33,236 nucleotides of DNA, from contig JBBQNR010000029.1 in NCBI GenBank assembly GCA_038330145.1, positions 1-33,236 of the forward strand, given 5' to 3'. A program made the translations under genes and the position numbers. The notes beneath the pieces were generated by a model that was not told the DNA's origin, did not search any database, and worked only from the letters and a program-made list of their open reading frames with translations. This document shows, piece after piece, positions 24,503-32,380 of this stretch. Origin of the DNA: JBBQNR01 sp038330145 (GTDB taxonomy: Bacteria > Actinomycetota > Thermoleophilia > Solirubrobacterales > JBBDJG01). Position 1 is the first letter of the stretch. Each line of letters starts with the position of its first letter.

Positions 24503-25817
24503 GCTGCCTCACCTGCCCGTTGTGCTCCGATGCCTGCTTCGGCTTACGCCCCGACAGCAGCGTGCGATAGGTGTCTGCCAGCGTCGCCACGTGGTCGCGC
24601 ATGTGGTGGATCTCCGGGCTGTTGGAGCGCAGCCGCTCCCACAGTCCCTCCTCGGTCGCCGCGCGAAGCATCGTCTCGGCGAGGCTGTCGGGATCCGCGC
24701 GGCGGAAGTGCAGGCCGCTGACGTCGTCGGTGACCTTCTCGGCCATGCCGCCGATGTCGCTGCAGATGACGGGCCGGCCGTACATGAAGGCCTCCTGGAT
24801 CACGAGCGGAGAGTTCTCCCACCAGATCGAGGGGACTACCACCCAGTCCACTTCCTCCATCAGCTTGCGCAGCTCGTGCGGCTCGTAGATCCCCGCCAGG
24901 GTCACCGAGCTGCCGGCCTTTTCGAGCAGTCCCCGCAGGTGGTCCTTGAAATCCTCGGGCGCCCAGTCGAGGTTGGCCCCGTGGATGAACAGCTCTCCCT
25001 CGAACCCGGCCTCCTCCAGCTGCGCCATCGCCTGCAGCAGGACGTCGATGCCCTTGTACTGCGTGAGCTGGCCGAAGTAGGCGAAGCGGTTGCGCGCGCC
25101 TCCGCGGTCGGGCACCTTGCTCACGGGTAGCCTGCCGTTCTCCTCGAACATGATCTTCTCGGCCGGGATGCCCCAATCGATGTAGCGGTCGCGCAGGAAA
25201 TGGCTCGGGGCTATGAACTGGTCCACGATCGACATGTGCGACCTGATGTAGCGGTCGCGCATGAAGAACGTCTGCTGGCTGATGGCGGGGAAGCACTCGT
25301 GGCAGCGACGGGGCGACTGCTCCGAGCAGAGGTCGTAGGTGCCCGTCCGCACCATCTTCCCATCGTGGTAGCAGATGGGCAGGAACTCGTGCAGCGTGTA
25401 GACGATCGGCACGTCGGGCAGCGTGTTGCGCGTGACACGCAGCGTCTCGTAACCGAGGAACGTGGAGTGCTGGAAGTGCACGACGTCAGGCGCCTGGTCG
25501 ACCAGAAAGTCGGCGAAGAAGCGCGTCAACGCCGACTTGTTCGGCGAACGCCCGAACGTCCAATCCCAATCCGACAGGTCGGTGTAGAAGAAGTACTGGT
25601 TCGGATCGTCGTTGACCATCGTTATCGGCCGTCCCTCGTGCATCCTTGCCGTGATGGAGACGGGCGGGCCGCTGCGTGCCAGGAAGACCGAATCGAACTT
25701 TCTCGCGTCGCGCATGCCCTTGTAGACCTGCAGCGCGTACTCCTCGGCGCCGCCCGGCGTTATCGCCGGGTGGTTGTGGCAGACGTAGAGAACCTTGCTC
25801 TTAGGAGCGCTTGGCAT
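24495..25817 (-). CDS. GT4 glycosyltransferase with four-cysteine segment, module B first copy
   Basis: The 440-aa GT-B enzyme starts with SKVLYVCHNHPAITPGGAEE. It has PDVVHFQH, the segment PICYHDGK ... LCSEQSPRRCHECFP with four cysteines, YFGQLTQYKG, HGANLD, and the E-x7-E motif in WWENSPLVIQEAF followed by DIGGMAEKV. The ATG at 25817 lies inside the end of the twin-repeat gene, a 17-nt overlap (25801-25817) matched exactly in length by the equivalent junction in module A. No Shine-Dalgarno is needed if ribosomes re-initiate there. It is probably a sugar transferase acting next to the GT4 and GT2 that follow. Confidence 0.88.
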   Translation of the reverse strand: MPSAPKSKVLYVCHNHPAITPGGAEEYALQVYKGMRDARKFDSVFLARSGPPVSITARMHEGRPITMVNDDPNQYFFYTDLSDWDWTFGRSPNKSALTRFFADFLVDQAPDVVHFQHSTFLGYETLRVTRNTLPDVPIVYTLHEFLPICYHDGKMVRTGTYDLCSEQSPRRCHECFPAISQQTFFMRDRYIRSHMSIVDQFIAPSHFLRDRYIDWGIPAEKIMFEENGRLPVSKVPDRGGARNRFAYFGQLTQYKGIDVLLQAMAQLEEAGFEGELFIHGANLDWAPEDFKDHLRGLLEKAGSSVTLAGIYEPHELRKLMEEVDWVVVPSIWWENSPLVIQEAFMYGRPVICSDIGGMAEKVTDDVSGLHFRRADPDSLAETMLRAATEEGLWERLRSNSPEIHHMRDHVATLADTYRTLLSGRKPKQASEHNGQVRQLA

Positions 25818-26721
25818 TTCGTGTGGGAAAGAGGATGCGCCGCAACCGCGCGCCGAACGACGGTCGCTCTACATCTTCCGTCGCGCTGAGTGTGGAAAGT
25901 GGCTTCGTGAGAGGCGTCACGATTTCGTAGATCTCGCACAAATGATCCTGCCTCGTGACGAAGCGGTGGCGCCGCAGGTGCTCGCGCACCTCGGGATGGT
26001 CGTCGAGCCAATCGAACAGCGGTTCGCGCACGACGACGAATTGGGGGCCGCTTCGCTCGAGGCGCGAGAGATGCTCGATGGCCGCCGCCGGATCGGCGAA
26101 GTCGGCCCGCTGCAGGCCGGCCGGCATCCCGTTCTCGGAGCGTCCACTCAGCTCTTCTGCCGTGACGGCGAGGAACGAGACCCGGAATCCCTCCGGCAGC
26201 AGGCCCTCCATCACCTCGCGCAGGGGCGCGGAGACCTCATCCGACAGGGTCGAGCCGGTCATGAAGTGTCTATCGGCATGTGTGGCCGCGACTGAATGCG
26301 GGTCCAGGTCCGCGGTCTCGGAGAGTGAGACGATCCAGCAGTCGCCCCCGGCCTCCAGCACGCGATAGCGGGTCTCCAGATGGGTCTTGAAGCCCTGGTA
26401 GTAGTCGAGCCACCAGAAGCCGGTGCTGGGGAGGACGAAGTAGGCGGCGCCGTCCTCGCGAACCCGCTCCAGCAGCTTCACCGCGTCGTCGCTGTCGGCG
26501 GGGTGGTACCCGGCCCACTTGCCTTGCTCGTCGCGCGGGAAATGGATCGTCTGGCGGCGACCGAGCTGGAGCAGCACCTCGTCGCCCCGGCTCACGACCG
26601 CGACGGTCGCGTGGGCCGGAATCAACCGCTCCACGAGCGTGCGGATCCTGTTGATCAGCTGCTCGTAGTCGACAGGAGAAGTCGGGGCCGCATCCGTCCG
26701 GCCCTCAGTCCCTACACCCAA
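25801..26721 (-). CDS. Twin-repeat hypothetical protein, module B
   Basis: The 306-aa paralogue of the genes at 20222 and 31342 has no named family that I know. Repeat 1 contains DYEQLINRIRTLVE, VAVVSRGDE, IHFPRDEQGKWAGYHP and FVLPSTGFWWLDYYQGFKTH, ending CWIVSL. Repeat 2 contains LREVMEGLLPEG, a degenerate centre, then FVVVREPLFDWLDDHPEVRE and LCEIYE. The C terminus is basic (ARLRRILFPTRNAKRS). The start is TTG 26721, preceded by GAGAGG five bases upstream, which decides this start. It opens module B after a 109-nt gap and overlaps the GT4 by 17 nt. A role tied to the GT4-GT2 set is inferred from repeated co-occurrence only. Confidence 0.7.
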   Translation of the reverse strand: MGVGTEGRTDAAPTSPVDYEQLINRIRTLVERLIPAHATVAVVSRGDEVLLQLGRRQTIHFPRDEQGKWAGYHPADSDDAVKLLERVREDGAAYFVLPSTGFWWLDYYQGFKTHLETRYRVLEAGGDCWIVSLSETADLDPHSVAATHADRHFMTGSTLSDEVSAPLREVMEGLLPEGFRVSFLAVTAEELSGRSENGMPAGLQRADFADPAAAIEHLSRLERSGPQFVVVREPLFDWLDDHPEVREHLRRHRFVTRQDHLCEIYEIVTPLTKPLSTLSATEDVERPSFGARLRRILFPTRNAKRS

Positions 26722-26732
26722 CTGTGCCTCTC
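26722..26732 (-). promoter_or_regulatory. Ribosome binding site for the TTG start of the module B twin-repeat gene
   Basis: On the minus strand GAGAGG is followed by CACAG and then TTG at 26721-26719. The spacing of five bases is workable for initiation and supports TTG over any later codon; no ATG lies nearby in this frame before the conserved DYEQ segment. Confidence 0.5.
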
Positions 26733-26765
26733 AACCTTCCGCCGAAGAAAGAACGCCTGCGGCTC

Positions 26766-26789
26766 ATCATACCAACGGGTTATGGTCCA
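26766..26789 (-). promoter_or_regulatory. Extended -10 promoter candidate ahead of module B
   Basis: In the gap 26722-26830 the minus strand reads TTGGTATGAT: TATGAT at 26771-26766 preceded by TGG, an extended -10. No convincing -35 is found at 16-18 nt. Transcription would start about 38 nt before the TTG start. The neighbouring TGGACCATA (26789-26781) resembles the TAGACTATA ahead of module A at a similar distance (63-65 nt) from the start codon. Nothing else is recognised in this gap. Confidence 0.4.
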
Positions 26790-26830
26790 AAGCGCGCCTT
26801 CCGGAGCCTGAGTGGGGAGTCTCCCGGAGC

Positions 26831-28726
26831 TCATCGCGGGCCGCCATCCTCGGGTGCCGTGGCCGGCGCGGCGTCGCTGGGGTCATAGCGCCCGGAAGCC
26901 ATGATCGAGTCGATCCTCTCACTCCAGAGGTGAGTGTGGAGCCACATGTTGTACCTGTTGGCGGGGATGCGCATGACGCTTGTGTACGACTGCCCCTCGA
27001 GGTGGTACAGCTCGGCTTCGGGCAGGTACCAGTTCTCGTGTCCCGCCTCCAGAAGGCGCATGCAGATGTCGAAGTCCTCGTAGTCGCCCCTCACATAGAG
27101 GCCACGCAGAGGATGGCGCCGGTAGAGCTCCGCGGAGATCATCATGCATGCTCCCGAGACGGCGGGCACCGGGCGGGCGACGTTTGCAGCGGGCAGGGTT
27201 CGGTGCATGCCCTTGAAGTAGTGGGCGTCGAGCCACTCCGACGAGCCCGGCGGCTGGTGAAAGCACATGCCCGCATGCTGTATCGAGTCGTCCTCGTAGA
27301 GCAGCTTCGGCCCCAGGGCGCCGATCCCGGGATTGGCGTCGTAGAAGTCGCGCATCACCTGCAGCCAGCCCGGCGCCGCGGGCACGACGTCGGAGTTGAG
27401 CAGCAGGAGCAGGCGGCCGTGAGCCAGCGCCAGGCCGGCGTTGTTCGCTCCGGCGAAGCCGACGTTGCGATCCAGCACCACTGTCCGAAACGGCACCTCG
27501 TACATGGCGATCAGCTGGCTCGCCTTGTAGTCGAGTGCGTCGGCCTGCTCCGGAGAGTCGAGCACGTAGACGAGGTCCGCCGCCTTCAGCTGGGGGTCGT
27601 TCCCGAACTCCGCCATCTGCATCTCCAGATGCTCGACGTGCTGGTAGATCGGCACGACGATCGAGATCTCGGGAGCCTCGGGGGGAGCTCCGTACTGATT
27701 CACCGTCCGTACGCTGACCGTGTCCTCGAGGCGCTGCTGCAAACGGGTCAATGCCGGGCGGACGTTGTCGGCCATCATCTGCTCGTCGAGCACCCGCTGG
27801 CGTGCGGGGTCGTCCAGCACCGTGTTGCGAACGACCTCCGGATCCCTGGCGGTCGCCGGGATCGGGAACTGGACCGCTGTGCCGTCGGCCTCCTCCATCT
27901 CCAGCAGCCACCCGGCCGGAAGCAGGCTCGGTGTGCCCAGCTCGAAGTAGCAGAGCATGCCCAGCCTCGAGTCCCTGCTCTGCCCGAGGGGCGCGTAGAA
28001 CTCCAGCACGTCCGGGCGAGGGAAGCGGTGGATCCTCTGCAGCAGCTCCGTTCGCGCGCCCTCGGGTGACACGGCCGTAATTCGAACCGCCCTGGACTCC
28101 TCGTCCCGCATCCAGCCGCGGAGATAGAAGGCGCGTTCGTCGATGGTCAGCAGACGGTCGGCGTAGAGGCCTCGCGGCTGCTCGGGCTGGTTGACCTGCA
28201 GCGGAAGCCTCTCCCGCACGGCCTGCCGGATGTCGAACAACCGCTCGCTCACTCTCAAGCCACCACTGCCGTCGATCGCGGTCGCGCACGCGCGCGCCAG
28301 AAAGTCGGTCACGCGGTTGCGGGTGCGGGCGTCGAGCGGGGCGAGGCAGCGGCGCACTAGCAATCCGAGCCGGCCGCTGCTGCCGTTCGAGCCGGCCCGC
28401 TGCCCGAGTTGGAAGCTGCGCCGGCCCGCCCCCAGCGTCAATGGCCCGTCCGCAAGGTCTGCGCCCTCGTCCGCCAGCACCGCGCACAGCAGCTGCTTCC
28501 GCGTCAGGCTGCCATCCGGAAGCGGGGCGGCGAAGGTGAGCAGATGACATTCTGCCTTCAGCGGCCGGCCACCCTGCAGGAGGCTGAGGTCGGCCTGCGC
28601 CGTCTCGCTGAAGCTTCCGACCGCGAGCAGAGCGTGCGGGCCCAACCAAGCCACCTGCTCGACGCCCGCGCGCCAGGCCCGGGCGGGGACGGATGCCGAG
28701 GCCAATGACGCCGCGGACTCAGCCAT
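26831..28726 (-). CDS. GT2 glycosyltransferase with N-terminal beta domains, module A
   Basis: The 631-aa paralogue of the GT2s at 21271 and 17055 starts with an Ala-rich leader, then a beta domain, a helical spacer (RRCLAPLDARTRNRVTDFLA), a second beta domain (GWMRDEES, FPRPDV, LGMLCYF) and the GT2 domain. Catalytic elements are ISIVVPIYQHVEHLE, the metal site LNSDVVP, VSGACMMISAELY and GDYEDFDICMR. In the second beta domain the usual GF is GM here. The ATG at 28726 overlaps the upstream GT4 by 8 nt (ATGGCTGA). It ends module A, 109 nt before module B begins. It is expected to be an active sugar transferase. Confidence 0.87.
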   Translation of the reverse strand: MAESAASLASASVPARAWRAGVEQVAWLGPHALLAVGSFSETAQADLSLLQGGRPLKAECHLLTFAAPLPDGSLTRKQLLCAVLADEGADLADGPLTLGAGRRSFQLGQRAGSNGSSGRLGLLVRRCLAPLDARTRNRVTDFLARACATAIDGSGGLRVSERLFDIRQAVRERLPLQVNQPEQPRGLYADRLLTIDERAFYLRGWMRDEESRAVRITAVSPEGARTELLQRIHRFPRPDVLEFYAPLGQSRDSRLGMLCYFELGTPSLLPAGWLLEMEEADGTAVQFPIPATARDPEVVRNTVLDDPARQRVLDEQMMADNVRPALTRLQQRLEDTVSVRTVNQYGAPPEAPEISIVVPIYQHVEHLEMQMAEFGNDPQLKAADLVYVLDSPEQADALDYKASQLIAMYEVPFRTVVLDRNVGFAGANNAGLALAHGRLLLLLNSDVVPAAPGWLQVMRDFYDANPGIGALGPKLLYEDDSIQHAGMCFHQPPGSSEWLDAHYFKGMHRTLPAANVARPVPAVSGACMMISAELYRRHPLRGLYVRGDYEDFDICMRLLEAGHENWYLPEAELYHLEGQSYTSVMRIPANRYNMWLHTHLWSERIDSIMASGRYDPSDAAPATAPEDGGPR

Positions 28727-30041
28727 CCCGGCCTGTCCCGGCGGCCTCGAGCACGGCCTCGGTGGAAGGTCCCAGCCTCGCCTCCAGCAGCCGCCTGTAC
28801 GCCTCCGTCATCTCGGCTGCGTGCTCCATGATCCTCGGCACCGGGGGGATGCCCGCGCGCAGGCGGTCCCAGAGGCCCGGTGTGCCAGCGGCTCGGCGGA
28901 TCGCATCCGCGAGGCTTGCCGGGTCTCGACGGCTGAAGTGCAACCCGCTCACCCCGTCGATGACCTTCTCCGACATCCCGCCTATGTTGCTGCAGATCAC
29001 GGGGCGCCCGTACTGGAAGGCCTCCAGCACCACTATCGGGCCGGTCTCCCACCAGATCGAGGGCACGACCACCCAGTCGATGTGCTCCATCAGATTCGGC
29101 AGCTCGGCGTGGTCGTACTGGCCGGCGAACGTCACCGTGCGCCCGGTCGCCTCCAGCATCGACTCGAACGTCGCCTTGAACTCGGGTCTCTGCGTCTCCA
29201 GGTTGGCGCCGTATATCCAGACGTGACCGTCGAAATCCTCGCCCAGCGAGGCCATTGCCTCGAGCAGCACGTCAGCGCCCTTGTAGGGAGTGAACTGGCC
29301 GAAGAAGGCGAAGTGGTTGCGAGGCCGGTCGGGCGATCTGGCGGGCTCGACGGGCCAGCATGCGTACGGGGCGACCTTGATCCTGTCGGCCGGGATGCCC
29401 CAGTCCACGTAGCGGTCGCGCACGTACTCGCCGGGTGCGATGAAGAGATCGACGTGGCGCAGCTGCGACTGGATGAAGCGCTTGCGCGCGAAGAAGGTCT
29501 GCGGACTCGTCTCGGGGAAGCACTCGTGGCAGCGGTGCGGCGTCTCCTCCTTGCAGAGCTCCTCGCTCTTCGTGCGCACCATCTGGCCGTCGCGGTGGCA
29601 GATCGGCAGATACTCGTGCAGCATGTAGACGATCGGCGTGTCGGGCAGCGTCTGCCTGGCAATGCGGACGGCCTCGTAGCCGATGAAGAGCGTGTGCTGG
29701 AAATGGATCACATCCGGCCGGTGTGCCAGCAGGAAGTCACGGAAGAACCGGAACAGGATCGACTTGTCGGCCGGCCGCCCGTAAAACCAGTCGTAGTTGG
29801 TGAGATCGGTCCAGAAGAAGTACTGGTTGGGATCGTCGTTGACCGACGTGAACGGCGAGCCTCCGACGTAGCGCTTGACATCCGAGATCGGGGGCCCGGT
29901 GCGGGCGCAGAAGATCGGCTCGAAATCCCCGATCTCGCGCACGGCGTCGTAGAGGTTCAGCGCATAGCCCTCGGCTCCTCCGGGGCGGACCTCCGGATGG
30001 TTCTGGGCCACGTAGAGCACCTTCGGCTTCGACATCAGCAT
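28719..30041 (-). CDS. GT4 glycosyltransferase with four-cysteine segment, module A second copy
   Basis: The 440-aa GT-B enzyme has SKPKVLYVAQNHPEVRPGGA near the N terminus, PDVIHFQH, the segment PICHRDGQ ... LCKEETPHRCHECFP, FFGQFTPYKG, YGANLE, and E-x7-E in WWETGPIVVLEAFQYGRP followed by NIGGMSE. In the first motif, CHNHP of most paralogues is AQNHP, so the first Cys is missing while the four-cysteine segment remains. The start is ATG 30041, 3 nt after the previous stop; ATG 30035 is equally possible. It overlaps the GT2 by 8 nt as in the other modules. Confidence 0.87.
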   Translation of the reverse strand: MLMSKPKVLYVAQNHPEVRPGGAEGYALNLYDAVREIGDFEPIFCARTGPPISDVKRYVGGSPFTSVNDDPNQYFFWTDLTNYDWFYGRPADKSILFRFFRDFLLAHRPDVIHFQHTLFIGYEAVRIARQTLPDTPIVYMLHEYLPICHRDGQMVRTKSEELCKEETPHRCHECFPETSPQTFFARKRFIQSQLRHVDLFIAPGEYVRDRYVDWGIPADRIKVAPYACWPVEPARSPDRPRNHFAFFGQFTPYKGADVLLEAMASLGEDFDGHVWIYGANLETQRPEFKATFESMLEATGRTVTFAGQYDHAELPNLMEHIDWVVVPSIWWETGPIVVLEAFQYGRPVICSNIGGMSEKVIDGVSGLHFSRRDPASLADAIRRAAGTPGLWDRLRAGIPPVPRIMEHAAEMTEAYRRLLEARLGPSTEAVLEAAGTGRDG

Positions 30042-30044
30042 CCT

Positions 30045-31358
30045 CTAGGCGGAGATGGCTGACAGGGCGGTGGACGGTGACCGGCGCTCGGCGAGCAGCC
30101 CGCCGTACATGCCGCTGATCAGCTCGGCGTGGGCTTCCATCGTCTGCACGGGCGGAACGGCAGCTTTCATCGTCTCCCACAGGCCGGGAGTCCCGGAGGC
30201 GCGAAGCATCGCCTCGGCGAGGCTGTCCGGGTCCGCGCGATGGAAGTGCATGCCGTTGACGCCGTCGGTGACGCGCTCCGACATGCCGCCGATGTCGCTG
30301 CAGATGACCGGCCTGCCGTGGAGGAACGCCTCCGGCACCACGAGAGGCCCCGTCTCCCACCAGATCGACGGCACCACCACCCAGTCGATGGGGTGCATCA
30401 GCCTGGCCAGCTCGGCGTGGTCGTAGGCGCCGCTGAGGGTGACCTTGCCGGCGGTCGCCTCCAGCAGGCCCTCCAGCTTGCGCCTGAAGTCGGTCGGCTG
30501 GAATTCCAGATTCGCACCGTGGAACCAGACATGGCCGTCGAAGTCGTCGCCGAGCCGCCGAATGGCCTCCAGGAAGACGTCGGCTCCCTTGGTGGGGGTG
30601 AGCTGGCCGAAGAAGGCGAAGCGGTTCCTGGGCCGGTCCTCGCCCGACTCCTCCACTCGCACGACCGGTCGCAGCCCGTGCTCGACCGCCCTGATCCGGT
30701 CCGGCGCCACGCCCCAGTCGATGTAGCGCTCGCGAGCGTAGGCGCTCGGTGTCAGGAAGAGGTCGACGAGCGAGAGTTGCGACTTGACGAAGCGCTCTCG
30801 CATGAAGTGGTGGGGCATGCTGATGTTTGGGTAGCACTCGTGGCAGCGACGGGGCGAGGATCTGGTGCAGACGTCGTCGCCGTGCACCCTCACCATCTGG
30901 CCGTTGCGAAGACAGATCGGCATGTATTCGTGAAGCATGTAGACGATCGGCGCGTCCGGCAGCGTGTTGCGCGTGATGCGGAGGGCGTCGTAGCCGATGA
31001 AGACGGTGTGCTGGAAGTGCACGATGTCGGGGCGCAGCGTGTCGAGGAAGTCGCGGTAGAACGGGACCAGCGGGGTCTTGTCCTGGTAGCGGCCGAACAG
31101 CCAGTCCCAATCCGAGAGGTCGGTGAACAGGAAGTACTGGTTGGGATCGCCCGCGACGCCGGTTATCGGAGTCGACTCGTGGTAGGAGAGCGCCTCCCGC
31201 TGCTCGTTGTCCACCCTGGCCAGGAAGTACGGCTCGAACTCACCGGCCGCGCGGATCGCCTCGTAGAGGTCCATCGCGTAGCCCTCGGCGCCACCCGGCC
31301 GGATCGCCGGGTGGTTGTGGCAGACGAAGAGGACCTTCGGCTTAGCGGGCGCCGCCAT
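30045..31358 (-). CDS. GT4 glycosyltransferase with four-cysteine segment, module A first copy
   Basis: The 437-aa GT-B enzyme starts MAAPAKPKVLFVCHNHPAIR. It has PDIVHFQH, the segment PICLRNGQ ... VCTRSSPRRCHECYP, FFGQLTPTKG, HGANLE, and E-x7-E in WWETGPLVVPEAFLHGRP followed by DIGGMSERV. I chose the ATG at 31358 because it aligns with paralogues and gives a 17-nt overlap with the twin-repeat gene, the same length as at 25801-25817. The open frame extends to 31463, but that part is antiphase over the neighbour. Lys replaces the aromatic-Lys pair of the nucleotide loop only partly (PTKG instead of AYKG), and the Lys is kept. Confidence 0.88.
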   Translation of the reverse strand: MAAPAKPKVLFVCHNHPAIRPGGAEGYAMDLYEAIRAAGEFEPYFLARVDNEQREALSYHESTPITGVAGDPNQYFLFTDLSDWDWLFGRYQDKTPLVPFYRDFLDTLRPDIVHFQHTVFIGYDALRITRNTLPDAPIVYMLHEYMPICLRNGQMVRVHGDDVCTRSSPRRCHECYPNISMPHHFMRERFVKSQLSLVDLFLTPSAYARERYIDWGVAPDRIRAVEHGLRPVVRVEESGEDRPRNRFAFFGQLTPTKGADVFLEAIRRLGDDFDGHVWFHGANLEFQPTDFRRKLEGLLEATAGKVTLSGAYDHAELARLMHPIDWVVVPSIWWETGPLVVPEAFLHGRPVICSDIGGMSERVTDGVNGMHFHRADPDSLAEAMLRASGTPGLWETMKAAVPPVQTMEAHAELISGMYGGLLAERRSPSTALSAISA

Positions 31359-32247
31359 CTGCGCCCGTGCGGAGGACCATGTCGAGCAGGCGAGTGACGG
31401 GAGAGCGGCCCGGCTCGCTCCATTGCTGCACTCGCGCCGGGGCCTCGGCCGGCTCCGGCTCATCGTTCGATCTCGGCGCCTCCAGCTCGTAGACGTCGCA
31501 GAGGTGCCTCTGGCTCGTCACGAGCCGGTGTCTGTTGCGCAGGTGGGTCAGGAGCTGGGGGTGAAGCTCCAGCCACTCTCGCTCCGGGCCGGGTATGACG
31601 AGAAACTCGATGCCGCCGGCCTCGAGGGCCGAGATGTGCCCCGCCGCCAAGCTCAGGTCGCCGCGCGCGGCGCGTGGGAACAGCCATGGCTGCATGCCGG
31701 CCGGGACGGGAGTCCCCGGCGAAAGCGTCAGGACCGCGATCGCTGACCTCGCCGGCACGAGGTGGACGAGCAGGTCGGAGATCGGGGCGATCACGCTGGG
31801 GTCCGGGGCCGGCGGCCCGGCCTCGGCCGTCGTCGCGGCCGCCTGCTCGGCAAGCCGGTAGACCAGGCAGGCATCCTCGCTGGCCACCAGCTGGTAGCGC
31901 TTCATCAGGTGCTCGTTCAGCTCCGGGTAGAGCTCCAGCCAGCCGAAGGCCAGACTGGGGAGCACGAGGTATTCGACCTCGCCGGCGCGCAGGCGCTCCA
32001 GCTGATCCACCGCGTCGGCTCCGTCGGCCGGCTGGGTGTCGCTGTGGGCGCCCTGCTCGTCCTGCGGGAAGTGGTGAGCCCTGATGCCCGCGATGTCGAC
32101 GAGGGCGGCGTCGCCCTTGCTGACGACCGCGACGAGCGAGTTGGGAGGCACCTGGGCCTGAACCACCTCGCGGATCCTACGGATCAGAACCTCGTAGTCC
32201 TCAGCCTCCAGCCGAGCCGAATTGACCCCGTTCCCTCCTGATTCCAA
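31342..32247 (-). CDS. Twin-repeat hypothetical protein, module A
   Basis: The 301-aa product shows the internal repeat most clearly. Repeat 1 has VEYLVLPSLAFGWLELYPEL ... CLVYRL and repeat 2 has IEFLVIPGPEREWLELHPQL ... LCDVYEL. Upstream in each half lie a VP-x2-S-x-[VI]-AV strand and an FP element. SKGD and HFPQDEQG are kept in repeat 1 only. A Pro/Glu-rich linker and a C-terminal amphipathic stretch (SPVTRLLDMVLRTG) follow. The start is TTG 32247, with AGGTAGGG close upstream; the frame shows no ATG before the conserved DYE. It is the first minus-strand gene of the locus and faces the divergent GT4 at 32381. Function unknown. Confidence 0.7.
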   Translation of the reverse strand: MESGGNGVNSARLEAEDYEVLIRRIREVVQAQVPPNSLVAVVSKGDAALVDIAGIRAHHFPQDEQGAHSDTQPADGADAVDQLERLRAGEVEYLVLPSLAFGWLELYPELNEHLMKRYQLVASEDACLVYRLAEQAAATTAEAGPPAPDPSVIAPISDLLVHLVPARSAIAVLTLSPGTPVPAGMQPWLFPRAARGDLSLAAGHISALEAGGIEFLVIPGPEREWLELHPQLLTHLRNRHRLVTSQRHLCDVYELEAPRSNDEPEPAEAPARVQQWSEPGRSPVTRLLDMVLRTGADGGAR

Positions 32248-32284
32248 GCCCTACCTACCACTCTCAGTCCGGCGCCGACCGCCC

Positions 32285-32317
32285 TTGGTTCCGCCACACT
32301 TCCGGATGTATAGTCTA
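32285..32317 (+). promoter_or_regulatory. Overlapping divergent promoter region
   Basis: On the plus strand TTGGTT (32285-32290) and TATAGT (32309-32314) are separated by 18 nt, a good sigma-70-type pair for the GT4 gene at 32381. On the minus strand TAGACT (32317-32312) is a TAnnnT-type -10 for the twin-repeat gene at 32247, with only a weak TGGGTC at -35. The two -10 boxes share bases, so polymerase could serve only one direction at a time. The gap 32248-32380 holds nothing else I recognise. Confidence 0.5.
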
Positions 32318-32380
32318 GTCGACCTTCTTGGCGCGACCCACCGGAATTCCCTGGTCACAAGAGAGGTTTTCGGACGGCCC

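Noticed and set aside
26795..26835. Possible terminator hairpin after the module A GT2 gene
   Set aside because: The facing TCCGGAG and CTCCCGGA arms pair only with a bulge and there is no T-run, so it cannot be supported as a terminator.
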